Assembly: GCA_050084515.1 (NCBI GenBank)
Contig: CM114275.1
Coordinates: 372,001-436,000 of the forward strand
DNA: 64,000 nucleotides
Direction: 5' to 3'
Source: Blasia pusilla
Taxonomy: Eukaryota > Marchantiophyta > Marchantiopsida > Blasiales
In this document: piece by piece, positions 59,190 to 64,000 of the stretch
Numbering within the stretch: position 1 is the first letter of the stretch
Layout of the letters: each line of letters starts with the position of its first letter
Made by a program: the position numbers and the translations under genes
The notes under the pieces: generated by a model
What the model saw: only the letters and a program-made list of their open reading frames with translations
Told to the model about the DNA's origin: nothing
The model's database searches: none

Positions 59190-60531
59190 CTACTCATGTA
59201 GCTGATGTATCTGAGCAACCATTCTAGCCTCACGCCTGGCATCTCCCTCAACGCTTCTAGGTGGTGGGACTATTTCTCCTCCACGGGCAACTCCACAACC
59301 CTGTCGGGCAACTCCATCTCCTCGTACCCCAACGGGACCACCTGGTGTACGATCTCTAGCCCACCCGGACCGGCTACTCGCTCTGGTGCCCTCTATGGCC
59401 CTCAATCCGGACGTAACTCAAGATGTAAGCAGAAACACCTGGCACGTGTATGACCATATCTCTGACAATAGTCACACTGATAACCTCCTGGTGCAGCACC
59501 ATCTCCTCCTCCATGCTGAGGCATACGTCCATGATCTCGACGAGTGCAATTGTGTTGATGATGGGCTCCACCACATGACCAAAAAGTAAGGCGGTGGCTG
59601 TTGAGCCGGATATGGAGGCACATGTCTCTATGGCACGGCCTCCCGGTATTCTCTCGGAGCTCATGGTGCCACAATCAACCTATCTTGGAGTCCGCGTTAC
59701 TGCACTGGTGGTGAAGACAATCGTGACTGCTCTCGCCTAGAACCCATGGTGGCTACGCTCTCCTTTGCCATGTTGTGCTCAATATTCTTGGCGGTCCTAA
59801 AAACGTCTCTCAACATAGGGGAGGTGTTCATAAGAAGCACCCCCTCCCACCCGTGTCCACAGGGTCCGGTTCAGCATCGCGTACCATGACTGGATAGCCC
59901 TGAGTGACATTGATTAATTGGCGCAAGTGAGAGTAAGCGTCACACATACTCTCACCGGGCGCCTCTAGAAGTCATGGATGCTCCGCAACTTCTCCGTTCG
60001 TACCCCCTGGTAGCTCGCCCTCAACTCAGCGAAGAACTCAACCACGGGGTTGAACCTGGAACGAACCCGACTAGATGGTGCAACTGCTCGAGTGTGAGTA
60101 ACCCCTTCTTAACCATTTCTAGTTGAAGAGGAAGTAGCCTCTCCTGACTCCTCCTTCTCATCTCGGAATGGCTCCGTCCATGACACATAGTGTGGGTCAT
60201 AATAGAGTCGCCATGCCTCAATCTCTTGGGCCTATCTCTGGGAGAACTCATGGTAATGGTCCATGGGCGGCCCCTCTAAATGCTGGAACATACCCTTCCA
60301 TGTTGTAAACAAGTTGAACTCTCTAGAGTTCCTAGCCCGTTGTGAGTCACACCAACTCCTAAACTTTGCAATGAAGTTGTGTAGCTCTATAGTGCCTACA
60401 ACACCCGAAAACTTACGCGGTCCTCTACCCCGGTCGTCCATCTCGGACGCCCAACTGGTAGGACCACTCAATGTGTATGGTGGATCACTAATATATTCCT
60501 TTATACGCTCCCTCTTGTCTGAAGATGACAC
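59190..60531 (-). pseudogene. gag: gag of element B
   Basis: The N-terminus is open from 60531 (MSSSDKRERIKEY), with the shared WKGMFQHLEGPPMDHYHEF block at about 60290-60240 interrupted by a TAG. The capsid-like helical region near 60060-59950 (VVEFFAELR-SYQG) is frameshifted. The first zinc knuckle (about 59590-59550) has lost a Cys (FWSC); the second, CDYCQRYGHTRARC at about 59480-59440, is canonical. An RG-rich tail follows at 59405-59190. Confidence 0.78.
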
Positions 60532-62328
60532 AGAAGGAGATCAAGGCGGTCTCTCATGTGGAGACCCTCGAAACCTCGCACCACTCTAGGTAAACCCTCG
60601 AGAGCTACTCTCAACTCCACTACCTCGCCTCTCAAAATCCGGAAAGGACTTCGTGATGGCCCTCGTGCCCCTCTCACATGATCACTCTCAATCTCGCGAG
60701 TAATCCCTCAATCACTTAAACTAAATATGTGGCACTCAATCTACACTCTCTCACTAAGACGTGTGTTGTGCGGTAACAAGCAGCGTGGTGCGGCAAATCA
60801 CTAATCTATCGTCTCATCGACAAACCCTCCTCAACTCTCGACATCCTCCACAGGTCTATGTCCCCTAAACCCATACATCATCGATGCTCCTAGCATCAAC
60901 ACAAAACCAAATATCCCAAACTTCCCAATATCCGGAAATCCCTCACACGTGCAAGGTAAGAGACCAGAATGGATAACCTGACAATAATGTCGATGTTGCT
61001 CCTTGGCAACTGCAAATCTCGACCCCAACTCGGTCGTGAAGACAACTCCTCCAATCAGCAAGTCGTACTCCTCTCGTACAGACGTTGCTCAAACCTCCTT
61101 GATGTGCGGTGCAGGTCCAGCAGCCCGGTGCGGCACTGACGGCACGGAACGGCTACAAACGGCACGACACTTGGGAATGGGGTGCGGAACTCGATAACAT
61201 ACCCTCCTCAATCAGAAATTCACACGCTCTGCTCCTTAGTGAAGGAGCGGCTGCACGATCGAGACAGTGCGGTGCGGCCACAAGCGGCACGGCGCTACAA
61301 TCGGCGGCGCGCTGCAGCTACGGGAGTCACGGCAGGGTACTTGATCGTCGTCGAGCTGCTACCAATCACAACATAGCAGCATGAAATGAAAACTCAAACA
61401 TCCTAACCCGAGGTCATCTGCCATCATTGGTTGATGACGAAACTACGATGACGGTGGTAGCCAAAACAAAGTACGTGGTGGCAACGCAAGTCACAGAATC
61501 AACGATTGTCGTGCAAGATCCTCCACTCTGTAATGGTGGCAATGGCAACCAAAGGGTGGACAACGGACAAACGCGGCTTTGAGCAGCGCTAGGTGGCGGC
61601 GGCGGCCGACGGTGGACGGTGGATGGTGGACCGTTGACGGTGACGGTTGATCGTTTATGGTGATGGACGACCATCTACAGTGACGGTTGACCGTTGACCA
61701 TTGACGGTGACTATGGAGGCGACGGCCACCGCCGGCGTGGCGGCTGGTTTAGGGTTTGAGCAATTTAACCCCAAAAATTGCCTAGCAATGGCAGTTTTGC
61801 AAGATTGACCATGACGTTTTGCTCGCAACTCCAAATTGCATATCGTTTGTTGCAAAGCATGCATAGCTTCATGATCTAGAAGAATGTTAAAACTATTTTG
61901 AAACTAACATTCCAGTAAAAACTGATAGGGATTGTTGTAAAGCCCAAAGTCTCTTTCTCCTACACAAAATTTGGCAACGCTTCCGCACTGATTTTTCTTA
62001 ATGAAAATGTAAAACCTTTGAAAATACAAATCAACAAGCTACATGGTGCTCCCAAGAGCACTAACATGGGACAACTTGCCCCCATACTCAATCCCTATCA
62101 AAAATTGGATATTTTTTATAGGGATTTTGTGTGGGAGAGTGGCAGTGCTTCCGCTCGCTACTCTTCCACACGAAAAATTGGCAAAGGAAACATCACAAGT
62201 AAGGAGTTCTTGCTTTGATGAGCACTCCCATGAACCGCTGAACGGGAATACGATCCCCAACCTGCAAAACCAACAAGTGACCATCGAGCTCCCCCATGAA
62301 GCTCTCTCACTCACTCATTCTCTCTTTA
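60532..62328 (-). other. Untranslated leader of element B
   Basis: About 1.8 kb without recognisable coding. It contains a short-motif repeat region (about 61590-61720) built from GTTGAC-GGTGACGG variants. I found no 5S-like segment like that in the leader of element A, and no confident primer-binding site. Confidence 0.6.
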
Positions 62329-62841
62329 TAAAATAAGATCCAATCTCTCTCACAACACCATTGTTCTCACATGTGTGCACTTTCACATGTCTCTCTCAAT
62401 GTCAAACCAAACCCTCTCTTAATGAGAGGCTTGGGTTACACACACAAGGCAAGCAAGATCATAGTTCCGCCGCCTCATGCCAAAGGTTCAACAAAGAGAG
62501 AATGAGCTCTCAAGCTCTTTCTCCTTGAGGTATACCCCTCCCGTATCCCAAGCTCTCTCCATGGTAACCTATGCTCCCAAGTCACCTCCTTGGATCTTGA
62601 TCTGATGTAGGAGGTCCAGCGCCACTTACCAAAAATAGAAAATTGATCATATACTCAAAATGGTACTTATCTAAAATAGTAAGTTCCTCAATATGGCTCC
62701 AAATGAGCCGAAACGAAGGGGAAATATGATCTCTCAGGTCTTGGGGCCTCAACAAGTCATCCTCGACCTATTGAGCATTTCCTCTACTATTCACAAAGGC
62801 GCTCTACTTGATCTCACCGATCTATCATAAAAGACGTGACA
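62329..62841 (-). repeat. A1 repeat of element B
   Basis: It starts TGTCACGTCTTTTATGAT at 62841 and ends GATCTTATTTTA at 62329. It matches A2 at 51581-52077. No B repeat flanks it on either side. Confidence 0.88.
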
Positions 62842-64000
62842 AGATGGATGAATTGTTGCGATGGAGAGCAAGAGGTAACGTGGGAGAACTCACCCGCAAG
62901 ACAACCCTACTTGAGGGACGTCTTGAGAAGGACGTTGATATGATCTTATTTCAACCTATCGAGTAGTTGTGGCCTCTAGCTATACGCGCAGCATGGGACA
63001 ATATCGTAGATCCAAACGTTGCGAACTATGCATGTATGATGTTGGCACCAATGCCTCTTAATCCGAACACACAAGTGCAAGATCTTTTGGATTGGATGAA
63101 GTCAATCGCACTATGTGAAGGAGGGGTTCTCATGCCAAACAACTGGCCCAAATGCATGATCTGCTTCAACGCCATTGTTGTAGAAGGTTGTTATGTGACA
63201 GACACATGTAAAGCTTGTTATAATTATTGGCATCCATATTGTCTTGAAAAGGCCATGCTACTATCTTATAAGTGTCCAACTTGTAGACAAGCTTGGTCAT
63301 GAAGACTCTTTCATATTTTTGGCATATCTTTCCGCGCTCCTGATGGCAATGCACCGCCCACTTATTGCAAATTAACCCAAGAGCAAGAAAATTTCACTTT
63401 CAGTTTGGGACTCCAAAGAGAACATAGACGGGATGGTTCAAGCTGAAATCCCTCGCCATCGGAGGATTGACCAGACAATGCGAGCGTGGTTGGTCCGCTT
63501 CATTGACATGTACGATCGAGGAGAGCTCATCCATGGAACAACCATTGATCTCCAAAATTGAGAGGCGGAAAACTTCTTCTTTGCTCAAGGGTTGAATTCA
63601 CAAGAAGTTCGAGACGCCCTCAACACAACTTGACAACTTGTGCTAAACCATCATCAAAATCCATTGATGGATGAGATTGTTTTAAGGAGACTCGAATTGA
63701 TCTTGCTACCTTTCTTATGGCAAGATATTCCTAAAAGGACTTAAGGCGGATATCCTCAAATATACTATTATCCTCGTCAAATACAAGAGGAACTCTTTAG
63801 ATTCTTCCAGAGAGAGTGGGAGATGTTTCTAACAGAACCAACACAAGAAATTGATGATGGTGAAGCTGATGTTGAGTTGGAAAGGACTATTCCTCAGGGA
63901 GGTGGGACGCGCGTGACTAGAGCCAGGGGAAGAGGAGGAAGAAATGGTGAGACCTCGACACAGGTGTTACATACATCGGATGATTAATCAAATTAGGGAG
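62842..64000 (+). pseudogene. Interrupted coding region X, second part, with C4HC3 zinc finger
   Basis: From 62844 the plus strand encodes MDELLRWRARGNVGELTRKT and continues through a TAG (62965) to a frame ending at 63302. That frame holds a zinc-finger block at about 63154-63290: CMIC, then C-KAC, W-HPYC, then CPTC (C4HC3 order, RING-CH or PHD-like). Further on (63410-63990) another frame is hydrophilic and ends with a Gly/Arg-rich tail (about 63900-63945), interrupted by TGA/TAA codons. I cannot name the family. It may be gag-like protein of another element or a decayed gene. Confidence 0.55.

Larger units (their letters stand above)
54578..62841 (-). mobile_element. Retroelement B, 5' half (A1 to integrase N-terminus)
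   Basis: On the minus strand: A1 (62841-62329), leader, gag, protease, methyltransferase, RT, RNase H, and the start of integrase (HAHEELGHFGVKRTYSL), stopping at 54578. The layout is identical to element A. The missing remainder is at 50128-52188 on the plus strand. With both halves the element is about 10.3 kb. Stops are again mainly TAG (for example 55862-55860 and 55077-55075, where element A has CAG). It is inserted in coding region X with 4-bp duplication AGAT (62842-62845). Confidence 0.88.

Noticed and set aside
50128-62841. Two separate retroelements, one at 50.1-52.2 kb and one at 54.6-62.8 kb
   Set aside because: Their A repeats match, their integrase halves are complementary, and the Helitron halves break at the same two points. 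One element cut by an inversion explains all of it.

Overview
This is a nuclear window from a streptophyte (a land plant or charophyte alga; I cannot name the species). Two ordinary plant genes support that. One is a complete 13-exon COP1 photomorphogenesis E3 ligase (minus strand, 41554 to 35760), whose GT-AG exons sum to 2067 bp, i.e. 688 codons plus TAA. The other is a 916-codon ankyrin-PGG membrane protein (7633-10383). Most of the rest is transposon sequence in various states of decay.

Layout. 1-3490: worn Ty3/gypsy pol relict with a GC-rich insertion. 3490-7630: intergenic. 7633-10383: ankyrin-PGG gene. 12101-21745: retroelement A, nearly full length, plus strand. 21750-27260: AT-rich decayed DNA with an antisense RT relict. 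27261-31015: retroelement C, minus strand, with its methyltransferase and RT deleted. 31016-35759: intergenic. 35760-41554: COP1. 42445-46984: hAT transposon with matching terminal repeats and an 8-bp target duplication. 48609-50125: Helitron helicase C-terminal half (minus). 50128-52188: 3' half of retroelement B (plus). 52193-53256: first part of an interrupted coding region X (minus). 53455-54577: Helitron helicase N-terminal half (plus). 54578-62841: 5' half of retroelement B (minus). 62842-64000: second part of region X (plus).

The main discovery candidate is the retroelement family (copies A, B, C and the left relict). Pol has the order protease, C5-cytosine DNA methyltransferase (DNMT3-like motif order), reverse transcriptase, RNase H, DDE integrase, and then a C-terminal C4HC3 PHD finger where many Ty3/gypsy elements carry a chromodomain. 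The ends are not ordinary LTRs. Copies A and B begin with one repeat (A1) and end with B1-A2-B2, where A2 repeats A1 and B2 repeats B1. Exact 4-bp target duplications flank the whole A1-to-B2 unit. This is the split-direct-repeat layout known from tyrosine-recombinase retroelements (Ngaro/PAT type), here joined to a DDE integrase.

A second structural result is a single ~4.45-kb inversion (50126-54577). It cut both a Helitron and retroelement B, leaving each as two halves in opposite orientation. Undoing it makes both continuous. Removing retroelement B plus one copy of its 4-bp duplication then joins the two parts of region X in one reading frame. Coding decay in the retroelements is dominated by amber (TAG) codons at former CAG glutamine codons, the pattern expected from deamination of methylated CHG cytosines.
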